Shown here piece by piece: positions 35,921 through 47,375 of a DNA stretch of 64,000 bases. Origin of the DNA: Phallus indusiatus (Eukaryota; Basidiomycota; Agaricomycetes; Phallales; Phallaceae); the NCBI GenBank assembly GCA_027605045.1, contig JAQFWX010000018.1, positions 434,001-498,000 of the forward strand, read 5' to 3'. Each line of letters opens with the position of its first letter. Within the stretch, counting starts at the first letter, position 1. The notes beneath the pieces are model-generated. The model was not told the origin of the DNA and made no database searches. It saw nothing but the letters and a program-made list of their open reading frames with translations. Both the position numbers and the translations under genes were made by a program.

Positions 35921-37248
35921 ATGTCCCAGTCAACTCTAGTTGGCAATGAAGGGTTAATACCTTCTTCCTCGTCGTCTTCAATATCGTCCTTATCGCCACT
36001 GTCTCCATCGTCCTCTTATCTTCCGTTTATTCCGAAACCTCTAAACCGTCTCTACGAAAAATTTTATCAATGGCGGGTATCTCTTGGTTTTCCCAATCCC
36101 GGTACGGTCGAGAACTTTCAGAAGGAGGTGAAAGGTTTGTCATTTGCAAGCGTCTCATATAGTTCTTTGAATTCATCGCCATCTTAGCTACATTGCTAAC
36201 TAACTACGCTTTCGAGGGAGGCCGAGCTGATATCGGCAAGGTTCATAGCGTAAATCCGAATACTTTCCACACCACCCACGCCATCACCCTAGGTTCTCAA
36301 ACAGTGCCGTCATCTTATACCTTCGGAACTGCATTCGCAAACGCTAATGTAAACGTTTTCCTTACTTTTTCCCTTTGGTTGTAACAAACTTTGCCTTCAG
36401 GTTCTCCTGACCGGCAGTGTCGATAATGAAGGCAACGTGAATGGTCGATTTAATCGAATGTGGTCACCCACTAATTCCACAAAACTGCAAGTCCAGGTTC
36501 GTGCACGATGTCTCCCTTTCTTTCTCGTTTCCTCATTACCCGCCTTAAACTATCGCTTTTAGCTGTCAAAACGCGAAGGTCAGAACATGATTCAACTAGA
36601 ACAAGACTATCAGGGTCTCGATTATAGCGCAAACTTCAAAGCCATGAATCCTCTTTTAACTGATCTCACTGGAATCTATATCGGCACCTATGTGCAATCT
36701 GTAACAAAAAATCTCGCCTTGGGTCTAGAAACCGTGTTGCAGCGGCCTGCTCCGGAGTTGGCAGAAACAAGCATGTCATACCTCATTAAATACACAGGAA
36801 CGAACCGTAATTGGATTGCCACTGCTCAATTGCAAGCTATCGGAGTGTTACAAGCAACCTACTGGCAGAAATTGAGTGAAAAAGTTGAAGTAGCCGCGGA
36901 TTTGCAAATGCTAGCGGCCCCCACTCGGCGAGACGCCGTTGCCACCCTGGGGACCAAATACGATTTGCGAATGGCTTCTTTCCGAGCTCAGGTTGATTCG
37001 ACAGGCAAAGTATCTGCCTATCTTGAACAACGGTTCGCCCCCACATTGGCCTTCTTACTTTCCGGTGAAATAGACCATTTCAAAGCAAGTCGCCTTCATA
37101 TTTTCTTCGGCATTATTTCTCATATTTTTTTTTATTTTCCTCATTGTAGAACACTGCCAAATTTGGCGTCGGTATAACTGTAGAAATGTCGTCGTTGACA
37201 CCAGAGGAGATGGAAGCGCAAGGTGTACCGACACAGATGCAACATTAA
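35921..37248 (+). CDS. TOM40: Mitochondrial import channel Tom40
   Basis: Beta-barrel pore of the outer-membrane TOM complex, through which nearly all mitochondrial precursors pass. After a Ser-rich N-terminus (MSQSTLVGNEGLIPSS) come LNRLYEKFYQWRVSLGFPNPGTVENFQKEVK, the conserved inner helix and first strand. These are followed by GRADIGKVHSVNP, FxxTHAITLGSQ, LLTGSVDNEGNVNGR, MIQLEQDYQGLDYSANFKAMNP and LTGIYIGTYVQSVTKNLALGLE. The terminal strands include FLLSGEIDHFKNTAKFGVGITVE. It ends EEMEAQGVPTQMQH. The ATG at 35921 matches the family N-terminus; the same frame opens at an upstream ATG (35864) that would add 19 residues. Five or so short introns are canonical. The Pumilio-type regulator elsewhere in this window may control such mRNAs, but no UGUA site was seen just 3' of this gene. 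Confidence 0.93.
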
Positions 37249-37651
37249 GCTCGATGCATTAATGAAAAATAATTACCATAATTTTTTAGAATGCAGATAC
37301 ATCACTATATTAGTATATAACAAGTGACATCTATATTACACTCCACTCACGAACAAACAAAAGAAAAGACTCGATGAAGCTGGTGTCATTTAATGGGCGC
37401 TAAAAGCGCGTAGTATATCCGGCGTCATATACTGTGGAATTCGCCATTTCGCAGTCAACGACTGTGCGGAAAGATAGTCACAGTTCAATTCCCACCAAAT
37501 TTGATATGGGAGGGGAGCACGAACCTTCAAGAAGCTACGAGAGTCATTTGTCTACCAGTTCCGTCAGTTCTTATATTTAGGGTGCCTGACGTACAGCAAT
37601 TTTGACGATCCCTTGTTCTCCATTGCATTCTTTCTTTCATAGTCCGAATCC
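37249..37651. other. Intergenic stretch between TOM40 and GYP7-like gene
   Basis: About 400 bases between co-oriented genes. A segment with gttcaattccc near 37485 resembles a tRNA T-loop, but no cloverleaf closes around it. No gene is supported. Confidence 0.5.
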
Positions 37652-40600
37652 ATGGTCGAAATCAAACATTCTCACTCTGTGAAGGCCTTGAATACGGAGA
37701 ACGAGCTGTTCAAGCACAGGCTGCTGTATTCCAAGTCCAAGGTGTATGTGAACCCGACCCCTTATTCGAGAGATAACATACCTGGCTTTGTGGCATTGGT
37801 AAAGAAAGTAAGTCCTGTCAATGCTTTATATGTGTGCGACAGCTCAAGAGCTGTAATTGTCTTAAGGAAGGGAAACAACCGTCTTATCTGTTAGCTTGGA
37901 TTCCCGAGAGTCTCCTGAACGAGAAAGGATCAGATGAATGGGATAAGTTCCTAAAGATGGAAGAAAAAACCATGCTGGATGAAGATGAAGGTATATTGTT
38001 ATTTACTCAACAATCGATTACTTATTATTTTGAACCCTGTATCAGACGTGATTCTTATTGATGCACCTGTTTCACGGCCGGAGTCTTACGCGTTCTCAGT
38101 ACCTCTCTCGTCCATATACAGCCTCTCTGTTATACCACCAAATTTATCTTCTTGGTATGGAACAGTGACCATCAATCTTATTCGCGAGTCCACATTGCCG
38201 ACCCTCCATTTTCACGATGATGAATCCCGGTCGGTTCACCTGCCCGCACCAGCCAACGATCCGCGTTCATATCCTCCTTCCTATCCTCCTGCAAATCGTA
38301 GAACTTCTTGGGGTGGTGAAAGCTTGATTTCAGCTTTACAACCATATGCAAACGTTCTTCGCTCCACGCTTGACTCTACCTTATTTTTAATCGATCCTTC
38401 TCGTCAAGATATAGAAGCCCACACAGCAGTTTCGTTCGCAGATGATGCGATAGATTCTATTTTTCTACCTTCGTCTTCTCCCATTCCCGTTCATAGACGT
38501 CCTCAACCTTTGACTTCACCTCTGAATGGCAATCTTCGAACTCGGGGCACATCAATCCTTCATGCGTCACTTTCACCTCAATATACATCGAGTAGTATTT
38601 TACAGTCGTTTTCTAACATTACACGATCAACTCGTCACGCTGCCCAACAGATTCTGTCGCACCCATTGGCTAAACCGATTATACCCCACCTTCCTGATCC
38701 CGTAAAGAGCCTTGTCAATGCTAATGGAGAGTGGAGCAGTTGGGTAGAGAAAGGCGGACTCGGAGAGTTTGAAAGTGCGCGTGTATACCTCGCTAAATGG
38801 GCAAAGGTAAGTTTTTTAACCCAAAGGTCCTTTTCTGAGCCCAATCTGAGTGAGGTAAGATCGTCGCAGAAGAAGGTGAAAGGTCTCGATTGCGAGAAAC
38901 TTTACCGTCTACTTCAGGGACTGCTGCGTCTGACGATACCGAGACATCATTGGGTATGTTTGAACTGATTCATTCGATGTCTCGTCTTCCGATACCTCGG
39001 TCTACTCGAAACTCTCGACATCCAATTGACAGCGCTCAATGGAATGCGTGGTTTGCAGAGAACGGCCGTCCCAGAGTGATGATGGATGAAATGAGAGCTG
39101 AGGTGTTCCGCAGAGTGAGTTTTCCTTTCATCAAGTGCAAGCCCCTCTCTCATATTTGCCAACTTAGGGTATAACGCCCAGTATGCGACAGACAATTTGG
39201 CCTTATCTCCTGGGTGTAATGCCTTGGGATATGAGCAGTGAAGAACGTGAAGAATATTGGGAAGAGAAAAAACGACAATATCATGATATTCATAACCAAT
39301 GGTTCGAAGTGGATGAGGTATTCAATCGTGAAGACGTCGTCGATGTTAGTAATTTTTACTTTATATCTTATTTTATCAGGATCTGAGCCCTCTTATCATT
39401 CAGGAACGGCATCGTATAGATGTAGATTGTCGTAGGACGGACCGCTCTCATCCCATGTTCTCTTCTCGTTCTAATGCAATAATTACGGACACCAAGAAAC
39501 GTACCCCTATATCCCCAACCGTTGAAGATTTCGGTGCACAGTCGCCGAGTAATGAGCATGTTGAGCGGCTTGGTGGCGTTCTCTTGACATATAACTTTTA
39601 CGAGAAAGATCTCGGTTGGTAGATGTTCCAAGTTCCCCGGCCTCACTCTTATAATTATCATAGGTTATGTCCAAGGAATGTCGGATTTATGCGCCCCTAT
39701 TTATGTAGTTATGGACGGAGACCCTGAAATGACGTTTTGGTGCTTTGTACAAGTAATGGAACGGATGGTTCGTTATTTTCACGCTTATTTTTACATGAAA
39801 ATGCTTCTGGCTTTTTCGCTTTCGCTAGAAACAGAATTTTCTACGAGATCAAAGTGGTATGAAGAAACAGCTGTTGACGCTGCAACAATTATTGTTGATA
39901 ATGGATCCACAACTTTATTCGCACCTGGGTTTGTTTCTCAACCTATATGATACTAACTTGTGCTGACTTTGACCCTCTGCAGAAAAAGTTGATGGTCTCA
40001 ACTTGTTCTTCTGTTTCCGGTAAATTGAACTCTCTGCTTCAAGTATACAATGTTGAATATGTCCATTTGACTTTTACCCCTAGTTGGATTTTAATTGCAT
40101 TTAAACGAGAGTTTTCATTTGATGATGTTTTGAAGCTTTGGGAGGTGAGAAAACCAGCCCAATCTCATGAATCTTTCCTACCACTGAACATGCTCCTCAA
40201 GGTGTTATGGTCCGATTACTATACCTCTCAATTTGTTTTATTCGTAGCCCTGGCAGTGCTTGTAGCGCAACGTGATGTCATTTTACGTTATCTAGTAGAG
40301 GTAAGCAAGCATTTTTATATCGTTAATTTGCGCATTTTTTATTTTATTTCTCAGTTTGATGAAATATTAAAGGTGCTACAACATTCTTTATTATTCAATG
40401 AAATGATCTTACTCATTTTGTTATACTAAGTATTGCAATGATTTGAGCATGGCAATTGATTTAGATTCCACTCTTTCCCAAGCCGAGGTTCTCTTTCTTT
40501 CCTTTTCGCAACTGGTACAGGACCTGGACAAGAAATCTCAAGTCTCACCGGACAATACTGTAAATTTACGCAATCGAAAACAGGCCTCCGGTAATTCGGA

Positions 40601-40667
40601 GAGCGTACCTACCATAATCAGCGAGAATTTGAGGGAGTTGTTGAGACGGGATGTTACCACCAAATGA
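37652..40667 (+). CDS. Rab GTPase-activating protein, Gyp7/TBC1D15-like
   Basis: Accelerates GTP hydrolysis by Rab GTPases; yeast Gyp7 acts on Ypt7 at the vacuole. The N-terminal region starts MVEIKHSHSVKALNTENELF and contains YLLAWIPESLLNEKG, a lipid/GLUE-like domain typical of Gyp7. The TBC domain is complete. Motif A is MRQTIWPYLLGVMPWD. Motif B is RIDVDCRRTDRSHPMF, carrying the arginine finger (R of DCRRT). Motif C is YVQGMSDLCAPIY with the catalytic Gln. Next come TFWCFVQVMERMKQNFLRDQ, LFFCFRWILIAFKREFSFDDVLKLWEVLWSD and VLRYLVEFDEILKY. A short tail ends LRELLRRDVTTK. About 780 residues over roughly a dozen exons. Confidence 0.93.
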
Positions 40668-40811
40668 ATAATAAACACGGATTGCTTTGTATCTGCAACT
40701 AACGATAGCTAATATTGTAATCTTTTCATGATAATTTATATCAGTTATGTATCATTACTATCACCTTTGGAGTTTGATCAGGGGGTCGGGCGCCTGTAAT
40801 GATCTAGCATA

Positions 40812-41662
40812 ATGGCACACGTCGTCACTCTGCTCGACCAGCCGTCGAATTATAAGGATTCACAAAATAGAATAGATCGACAGATTCAGACTGCGGCGCT
40901 TTCAAAGTCAACAACACTATACGTATGTAACTTGGGAGTTACTCAAAGTTGAAGGCGAGACTTACATGCACAAACCCTTTAGGTTGGAAACCTCAGCTTC
41001 TACACCACCGAAGAGCAGATTTACGAGCTTTTTTCAAAATGCACGAGTTCCGAAGAAGGAGGCGGTGTAAAACGTATTATCATGGGTCTGGATAGGAATA
41101 CCAAGTGCGTATTTGGAAACTTGTTTTGCATTGCATTGTTATCTGAAACGTTTTGAAAACAGAACGCCATGCGGGTTTTGTTTCGTGGAGTATTACACAC
41201 ATGCTGAAGCGTTGGCTTGCATGCGCTATATCAGTGGTTCAAAATTGGATGAACGTATCATTCGGTGCGATCTCGACCAAGGTTATAAGGAAGGTAGACA
41301 GTATGGTCGAGGCAAGAGCGGTGGTCAGGTCAGGGATGAACATCGTCAAGATTATGATGCTGGAAGAGGAGGGTGGGGTGCTCAAGCCCAACGATTGGAA
41401 ATGGAAAGAAGGAAGGAGGTTGAGTCGAGGTATCAGGATGCCACTGAAGGACCTGGCGCTGTTGCTACTGGAGGTGGCGATTGGAAGGACCGCAGTGAGG
41501 GCGGAACATTGAAACGAGGACGTTCACCTGGTGATGAGGAAGACGCTGACAGAGCTGTTTGTTGATTTTTGCTCAAGCTATTCATATAAGTTTCTAATTC
41601 ACTTGCTTCTGTTTTGTCAGGTTCGCTCGCGGAAAGGAAGAGACAGAGATGATGAGAGTTAA
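40812..41662 (+). CDS. CBC2: Nuclear cap-binding protein subunit 2 (CBP20)
   Basis: Small subunit of the nuclear cap-binding complex, which binds the m7G cap of RNA polymerase II transcripts. Starts [21 protein letters not shown] single RRM follows with RNP2 [10 protein letters not shown] and RNP1 CGFCFVEYY. The residues that stack on the cap are expected here: a Tyr in the N-terminal loop, plus the RNP aromatics. [35 protein letters not shown] is the typical C-terminal cap-closing segment. The basic tail either ends at DRAVC (41565) or is spliced to [13 protein letters not shown] ending at 41662; I favour the latter because the intron is canonical. Convergent with the RRM gene, stops 27 bases apart. 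Confidence 0.93.
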
Positions 41663-41689
41663 GTAATGTTTATATGGTGTGTTGTTCTA

Positions 41690-42531
41690 CTAGTATACAA
41701 CTTGAGCACGTAATATGAAATCTTTTGCTCCTCTTCGTTCATACCGTCCCATATGTAACCGACGAACGAGACGATGTGCTTCAGCAGAAGATTCCATCCT
41801 CACGTAATGTCTCGAAGTAACACTTGCTCTCCCCGTCCTTTAAGTTAAAGAGGTATCCGTAAGCTCAAATTATAAGCGACAAAAATATGATGAAAACGCG
41901 TACGGTTCTACTTTGACAATATTCATATGATTCATATCATTTCCTGCCAACCGGAAACCTTTGTGTTCTAGAAATCCGCGAAGGATCTCTTCATTCCAAC
42001 GACCAGGTAATCCCCAAATAACAACACTTCGTCCTCGTTCTGTTACACCAGCGTCGGGACCGGTGCCAGTTATAATACCTCGATCAGCAGCCTCTTGTCT
42101 TCCTTTAATTCCGCGACTCCTTTGAGGGGTATTCTGCAGCTGTGCCGCCGAAGTAACATCAATGTTATAGCCCGATATTTGAGCCTTTTTGAGTTGGGCC
42201 ACCGCAACCTGTGTTTGCGATGGATGAGTGAAAGTTACAAACGCGTTACCATCGGGCTGAAATCGACGGTATCCGCGGTGTACTAAAATATTATTCATTC
42301 GAGAAAAAAACCAGGGTGTTTCATTAATGTACTTACCACTTTTTACGTTCTCAACATTGTGCTTCACCAACAGTCGTCGGACATCCGAGACTAAAGCTGT
42401 CCGAGGTAAATCTCGTAGTACGAGTATTGGATGTGCCGCTTTTGCCACTAGATTTCAATTCAATTGTAAAATCCGACATGAGCGAGACACATAATGCATG
42501 ATGGAATTTACACCTTACCTGCTGAGGCCAT
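41690..42531 (-). CDS. RRM-domain protein of unknown role
   Basis: The first exon encodes only MASAV, joined to AKAAHPILVLRDLPRTALVSDVRRLL. This is an RRM-like beta-1/alpha-1, with AFVTFTHPSQTQVAVAQLKKAQISGYNIDV as RNP1 and the following strand. A second possible RRM starts RGRSVVIWGLPGRWNEEILRGFLEHKGF and finishes after an intron with RASVTSRHYVRMESSAEAHRLVRRLHMGRYERR. The end is FILRAQVVY. The N-terminus is short, basic and lacks acids, so mitochondrial targeting is possible. No close named family is recognised. The gene is boxed in: 47 bases from the divergent SNRNP27 start and 27 bases from the CBC2 stop. Confidence 0.75.
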
Positions 42532-42578
42532 TAGGCTTGCGGCACGGAATAGCAAGTGATTAAGTAATCCGGGTACCT
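42532..42578. promoter_or_regulatory. 47-base divergent promoter
   Basis: The two start codons face away from each other with only 47 bases between them. Both genes must share a nucleosome-free core and have very short 5' UTRs, or their transcripts overlap. Confidence 0.6.
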
Positions 42579-43536
42579 ATGTCTTCTCGTGATGACCGCC
42601 GACGACGAGAAAGAAGTTGGGAGCGAGACGATAGAGACAGAGACAGAGATAGAGGGAGAGACAGAGGGAGGGATGTAAGGGATAGAGACAGAGATAGAGA
42701 TAGAGACCGGGACAGAAGGGATGGAGATTATCGAAGACGACATTCGCCAACTCGTTCAAGAAGTCCTAGGCGTGATAAAGATGGAAAATACGGTGAGTAT
42801 GCTCTTCCTTTAATTGCTATTTGATTGTTACCGGAAGTTCTATGTAAAGATAGACGGGGTGCTCGAGAAAGACTTCCGAGAGACGAAGCAGACCGCGACC
42901 GCGATCGAAAGCCTTCCAGATATCACGACGAGGGTCATGAAAAACCACCCAGACATCATGATACCGGTGAGCGCGGACGTGAACCTTCAACTAAGATAGA
43001 GTCGGGAAAACAAAAACGAGACGACACAGTCGTGTCACCGCCACCAGGTATATTATTACATACAACCATATTTATCTATTAACTTATATTTGAGGAATAC
43101 TAGATAACAGTACAAGTCAACAAGAGGAGGGCCTGATCAATGAAGATAATGCTAACGAGATGGAGTATCAAAATGACGACGATGCTGCTATGATGGCCAT
43201 GATGGGTTTCGGTGGGTTTGAGTCCACTAAGGTAAAATTCATTCTGGCTCTAGCTTTCTCTCCTATAATAAAACGTTTCTTTCACTATCAGGGAAAGGCT
43301 GTGGCCGGAAATGAAGAAGGAACGGTGGACATTAAGAAACCCCGTACCTGGCGGCAATACATGAATCGGTATGCTCTGCTGTGCTGTGTACTGGATAATA
43401 GATTTGCAAACTAATTTAATTCCCCTCAGGCGTGGCGGATTCAACCGGTGCGAGATCCATGGCTTTCTGCCATTTGCTGTTGCTGTGGTTATCTGAGCTA
43501 ATATTTGATTTCAGACCCTTGGATAAAATCAAATGA
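42579..43536 (+). CDS. SNRNP27: U4/U6.U5 tri-snRNP 27 kDa protein homologue
   Basis: Spliceosome component with a role in the B complex and 5' splice-site fidelity in animals and nematodes. The N-terminal half is an RS/RD domain, MSSRDDRRRRERSWERDD followed by about 20 RD/RDRD units, encoded by a purine-rich agagac-type repeat (42620-42712). The C-terminal signature is intact: AAMMAMMGFGGFESTKGKAV, then PRTWRQYMNRRGGFNRPLDKIK. The last two exons are tiny (NRRGGFN and PLDKIK) and had to be assembled across two introns. Acidic linker EDNANEMEYQNDDD precedes the signature. Confidence is high from the C-terminal block alone. Confidence 0.93.
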
Positions 43537-43711
43537 GTCGACTCCAAAAGGTAAAAAGCATTGAGAATGTGAAAATGTCTAAAGGAAGCGGCATGTATTG
43601 ATCCATGTACTCTGAGTCATTACAAAAACAATACACAAAAAACATGGCAAAAAGAAAGGTCAGATATCCAACCCCCTAAAGAACGAAAACAGGCACCGTC
43701 AAACGCTTAAT

Positions 43712-44251
43712 TCAGAAACCGTGGACTTTAATATGGCTCTTGGGTACGCCCTCTTCAGTGAGGAAAGTGGAAATTTTGATTCTCTGATCACCCTGAAGCT
43801 GAATGACTTGGCCGAGTTCTTCGTCATCTACTACCGTGCCATTGCAAGCGAATTCCTAGCAGGAGTATCAGCGAAACATTCATCGCTTGTGATGAGTCAA
43901 CAAACCTTTTTGAACGCTTTCAATAGCTTCTTAAGATCATATTCTATAAATTATAGAGTGAGTGCAATTGATATACGCAGATAGGAACATAAAGCGTACC
44001 TTTGGGAATGCCTTGTAAAGTTGTCAAGGTCTTCCGTCCATTACGCTGTTGAATACGGATGTGAATGTAATTCTGTTGACTTCCAACGTCTTTGGTGTTT
44101 CCGAGGGGGTCGTCTTCGTCGTCAGCAAACGGATCTAGAAGAAGGTCGCACGATAAGACAATTTTGTGGCGGACGCGGGAATGCGAAACTCCAGCACTTT
44201 GAAACGGAAAAAAAGACGCTTACCAAATGCGTCGAGATTCTGCACGCTCAT
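43712..44251 (-). CDS. SUI1: Translation initiation factor eIF1 (SUI1)
   Basis: Binds the 40S subunit near the P site and enforces AUG selection. Four exons (none long) assemble to exactly 114 residues. The start is MSVQNLDAFDPFADDEDD, and the SUI1 fold has YIHIRIQQRNGRKTLTTLQG, PKEYDLKKLLKAFKKEFACN and GTVVDDEELGQVIQLQGDQR. It ends SHIKVHGF. Residues NGRKTLTT and the final KVHGF are invariant landmarks. The start context gcattgcATGA has C at -4 and T at -3, far from the A/G at -3 preferred in fungi. A poor context is the known hallmark of eIF1 genes, which autoregulate through their own start codon. Confidence 0.95.
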
Positions 44252-44462
44252 GCAATGCGATATCGAATTTAACAAGGATTTGATTTAGATGGGGGAGAAG
44301 AGGAGAAGGTACGGGTGAGGTAAGGGAACAACTGATAAAGTGGTGTGTTCCTTTTGAAGGGTGTCTTATGTACTGTTGATATTGCTTGGTGTGGCTTAGG
44401 CGCTCGTGGATGCATCCGTGTTGAGCATAATCGCCGATCACCGCTTGCTTCGAGTCATTGAC

Positions 44463-45070
44463 ATGGCGGGAAAGGATTCGGAGAGCAAGTCGGACACAAC
44501 ACCGACAGAAAGGAAGAAAAAGAGACCGCCCGAGTTTCGGCACCTTCCCAGAGATCGAGGTATGCTATGCGAAAACGCTGCTATTTGCTGCCACACCGTC
44601 ACTGCTTATGAATAGCTAGGAAGCTCAAAAAAGAGTGGATTGAAAAGAAGAAGATCAAGGCACAGTGGAAGCACGAGAAGAGAAAGGGAAATATCGAATG
44701 GCCAAAGGAAAAAGCAGAAGAGCTGGAAGAGACGAACGTAACTGGGACGACGAGCGATGCTCTGCCTGCCAATAGTGATATCGATGAAGACTCAGTCCCT
44801 CACAGAACCCGTCGTAGGGTCCACGCTTCACATGCTCCTGAATCAAGTAGTAAACCCGAGAAAGTCTCCACCAAAACAAAACCGCCTCCGCAGATTAACC
44901 GAACTTCAAACAATTCAATGCGCGGTGCTGATAAAAAGCGTCCGTCGGTTGACAGGAGCAAAAAAGAACATTGGATGGGAAAGCGTAATAGGCCAACGAC
45001 AATGAGAGAGAAAATGGGCGTGTTATTGGAGAAAATTCAAAAAAATTTGGATAGTAGTACTTCGAGTTAG
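44463..45070 (+). CDS. Small Lys/Arg-rich protein, possible rRNA-processing factor
   Basis: Two exons, about 180 residues, starting MAGKDSESKSDTTPTERKKK at the first ATG (an upstream GTG extends the frame). The conserved-looking core is RPPEFRHLPRDRARKLKKEW followed by IEKKKIKAQWKHEKRKG, a charged helix typical of nucleolar and ribosome-biogenesis proteins. The C-terminus NRPTTMREKMGVLLEKIQKN forms a second helix. I do not recognise a named family; nucleolar function is inference from composition. Its stop is only 32 bases before the ATG of the next co-oriented gene. Confidence 0.65.
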
Positions 45071-45102
45071 CGCTTAGTCATCAGCACCCTTCTCTCTTGA
45101 GC

Positions 45103-45731
45103 ATGCTCTTCTGTCCTACTTGTGCCAATATTCTGGTTATATCAGGGTACAGTTCCTTGTAGTCTCATATATTATAGTATTTTACACGTTATCTTATAAT
45201 ACAGAGAATCTGGATATAACAAATGGGCGTGCAACACTTGTCCTTACGAGTTTCCCATTACTAAACAGGTTGTATACCGTACCCTGCTCGGCCGTAGCTT
45301 ATTCTCTTCGTGCTCCTTACTTTGATTTTCCAAACAGATGACTTCCCGCACTCGTCTTCAACGCAAAGAAGTGGATGACGTTCTGGGTGGAGAAGAAACC
45401 TGGAAGGATGCCGATCAAACAGAAAGTACGTACCTCTCGTTTAGCTCCAAGCGCGTGTTTTGGTTTTTAATTATGGTTATCCACAGAACAATGCGACAAG
45501 TGCGATTCAAATAGAGCTTATTATCGTCAGTTGCAGATTCGTTCTGCAGACGAACCTATGACTACTTGTAAGCTCCAGATCTATATTGAATCATTCCATT
45601 CATTTTCTGATGGTTTTCTGCACCGCAGTCTATCGGTATGTCCTTTTCTCATGGTACCATCGTTTTGACGTGCATACTATTTCATTCCTTCAAGCTGTGT
45701 TGGATGTGGCTATAATTCCCGGGAAAACTGA
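45103..45731 (+). CDS. RPC11: DNA-directed RNA polymerase III subunit C11 (RPC10)
   Basis: Small Pol III subunit needed for RNA cleavage, proofreading and termination/reinitiation. Five short exons give exactly 106 residues. The N-terminal zinc ribbon has MLFCPTCANIL and CNTCPYEF. The linker is TSRTRLQRKEVDDVLGGEETWKDADQTE. The C-terminal TFIIS-like ribbon has CDKCDSNRAYYRQLQIRSADEPMTTFYRCVGCGYN; the DE of SADEP is the catalytic acidic pair of the hairpin. The stop follows SREN. Length and both ribbons match the family. Spacing to the upstream gene suggests possible co-transcription. Confidence 0.94.
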
Positions 45732-45929
45732 CCAACGTCCGGATGAACTAGTATATGCTGATTCTCTTTTCTTTTTGAGAAAAATTTTCATCATAATGTC
45801 ATGAAAAGGATTTGATTCTGCTTATGAATTTTTTCCAAATTTACGAACTCAACCCGTCTACTATCATTTCTTCCGAATTTTGTCACGCGTCGCTTCTCCG
45901 ATCTGCTCCCTCATCTCAGAATTATCTTC

Positions 45930-47281
45930 ATGTTTAAGCCTGTCTGGTTAGATGTGGATCCTGTGCGTTATTCAGACTCGTGTTGATTTTCGTCGATCGT
46001 TTATTGATTTATTAGGGTCACGACGATGCCATTGCTATCCTTCTAGCCACCATGTCCGATCAGTTAGAGATTCTCGGCATATCTACAGTAATAGAGACGT
46101 TTACGGAAAACTCACAATTCAATCTATATTGATCCAATCGGATAGGTTCATGGAAATACTTCTGCGTTAAATACATGGAAGAATACCCTGAGACTGCTTT
46201 ATGCATTTGGAGTACCATATGGCGAACCTCATGTTTACCCGGGTGCTTCCAAACCCTTACTTCGCACCCCTAAGGCTGATGTCGAGATACACGGAGAAGA
46301 CGGATTAGGAGGCGTTGAAGATTTACTACCATCATTTCTAGATCCCAATGTTCAAGCGCGTGCCCAGTCAAATTACATTCACGCTATAGAAGCTATGGCA
46401 ATAGCTATACGAAAGTCGTGGAGTGAAGGACGTGGAAGAAAAACTACTCTAGTGACTACTGGACCTCAAACTAATCTAGCTCTGTTCCTAAGCGTGTATC
46501 CCGAGCTGCAGCTCGCTATCGAGGAGATTGTTTTTATGGGGGGTGCAGCCGGTCTTGGCAACAGAAGTGCCGTTGCAGGTGAGTCTGCTATCGTATCTCT
46601 ACGTGAAATAGCTTTGTCTGAACAAGCGGTTTCATCAGAATACAATATCTTATGTGATCGTACGTTTATGTTTAAAAAAAACAAAATAATTAGTGATTTC
46701 AAGATAGCGGAGGCGTCTCAAATTGTGTTGGACTTTCCTGTTCGCAAAGTTATGATACCTATCAACGTCACCCATCAAGTCATATATACCAAGGAAATTC
46801 ATGATCGCCTAGTATCAGCGCAGGATACCACCCTCGGAGGAACGAGGCCGTGTACGCCTCTTCGACGTTTACTCTCCTGTCTCCTCACTTTTTTTTCGGA
46901 GACATACAAATCCACATTTGGGTTTAATGATGGACCACCGTTACACGATCCCTTGACTATCGCGTATATCCTCCATCCTGAATACTTTACTGCTAGAAGA
47001 TACAGAGTTGATGTTGAACGATCTGGCGTTTTCTCCACAGGCGCGACAGTCGTAGATATATGGAATTACCGTTCTTGTGATGATTCTTGGGGTCATACTG
47101 GAAGAAATTGTCTGGTCGCTGAGACTGTGGACGTACGTTGCTTCTTTCACTGAAGGTCTTGTCATTGTGCTTATCAGCTTAACGCAAGGTTTCCAAATTT
47201 TTTGATTTGTTCTTAGAAGCGGTCAACATATGCGATCTAAAGAGCCCGCTCAACACAGATTTCACTAAGACTAACCAATAG
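45930..47281 (+). CDS. Uridine/inosine-preferring nucleoside hydrolase (URH1-like)
   Basis: Hydrolyses ribonucleosides to base and ribose in pyrimidine/purine salvage. Starts MFKPVWLDVDPGHDDAIAIL; the DVDPGHDD loop holds the calcium-binding aspartates and is split by an intron at DP|GHDD. HGNTSALNTWKN, EIHGEDGLGGV, TTLVTTGPQTNLALFL, EIVFMGGAAG, EYNILCDPEAS and NDGPPLHDPLTIAYILHP follow, with the second metal-site Asp in PLHDP. The final exon reads VSKFFDLFLEAVNICDLKSPLN, a usual family end. Seven or so exons, about 380 residues. No signal peptide. The gap to the next gene is only 94 bases. Confidence 0.93.
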
Positions 47282-47375
47282 AGAAGGGTTTTGTGATTTG
47301 TCATCATGATTACATAAAACACAATGATTCCGACATGCGCCTGAATGAAATAATTACCATTTACACTTGCCTCCT

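Noticed and set aside
37440..37500. tRNA-like segment with gttcaattccc
   Set aside because: No cloverleaf can be formed; flanking stems do not pair.
42620..42712. agagac purine repeat considered as a satellite
   Set aside because: It encodes the RD-repeat domain of SNRNP27 in frame.
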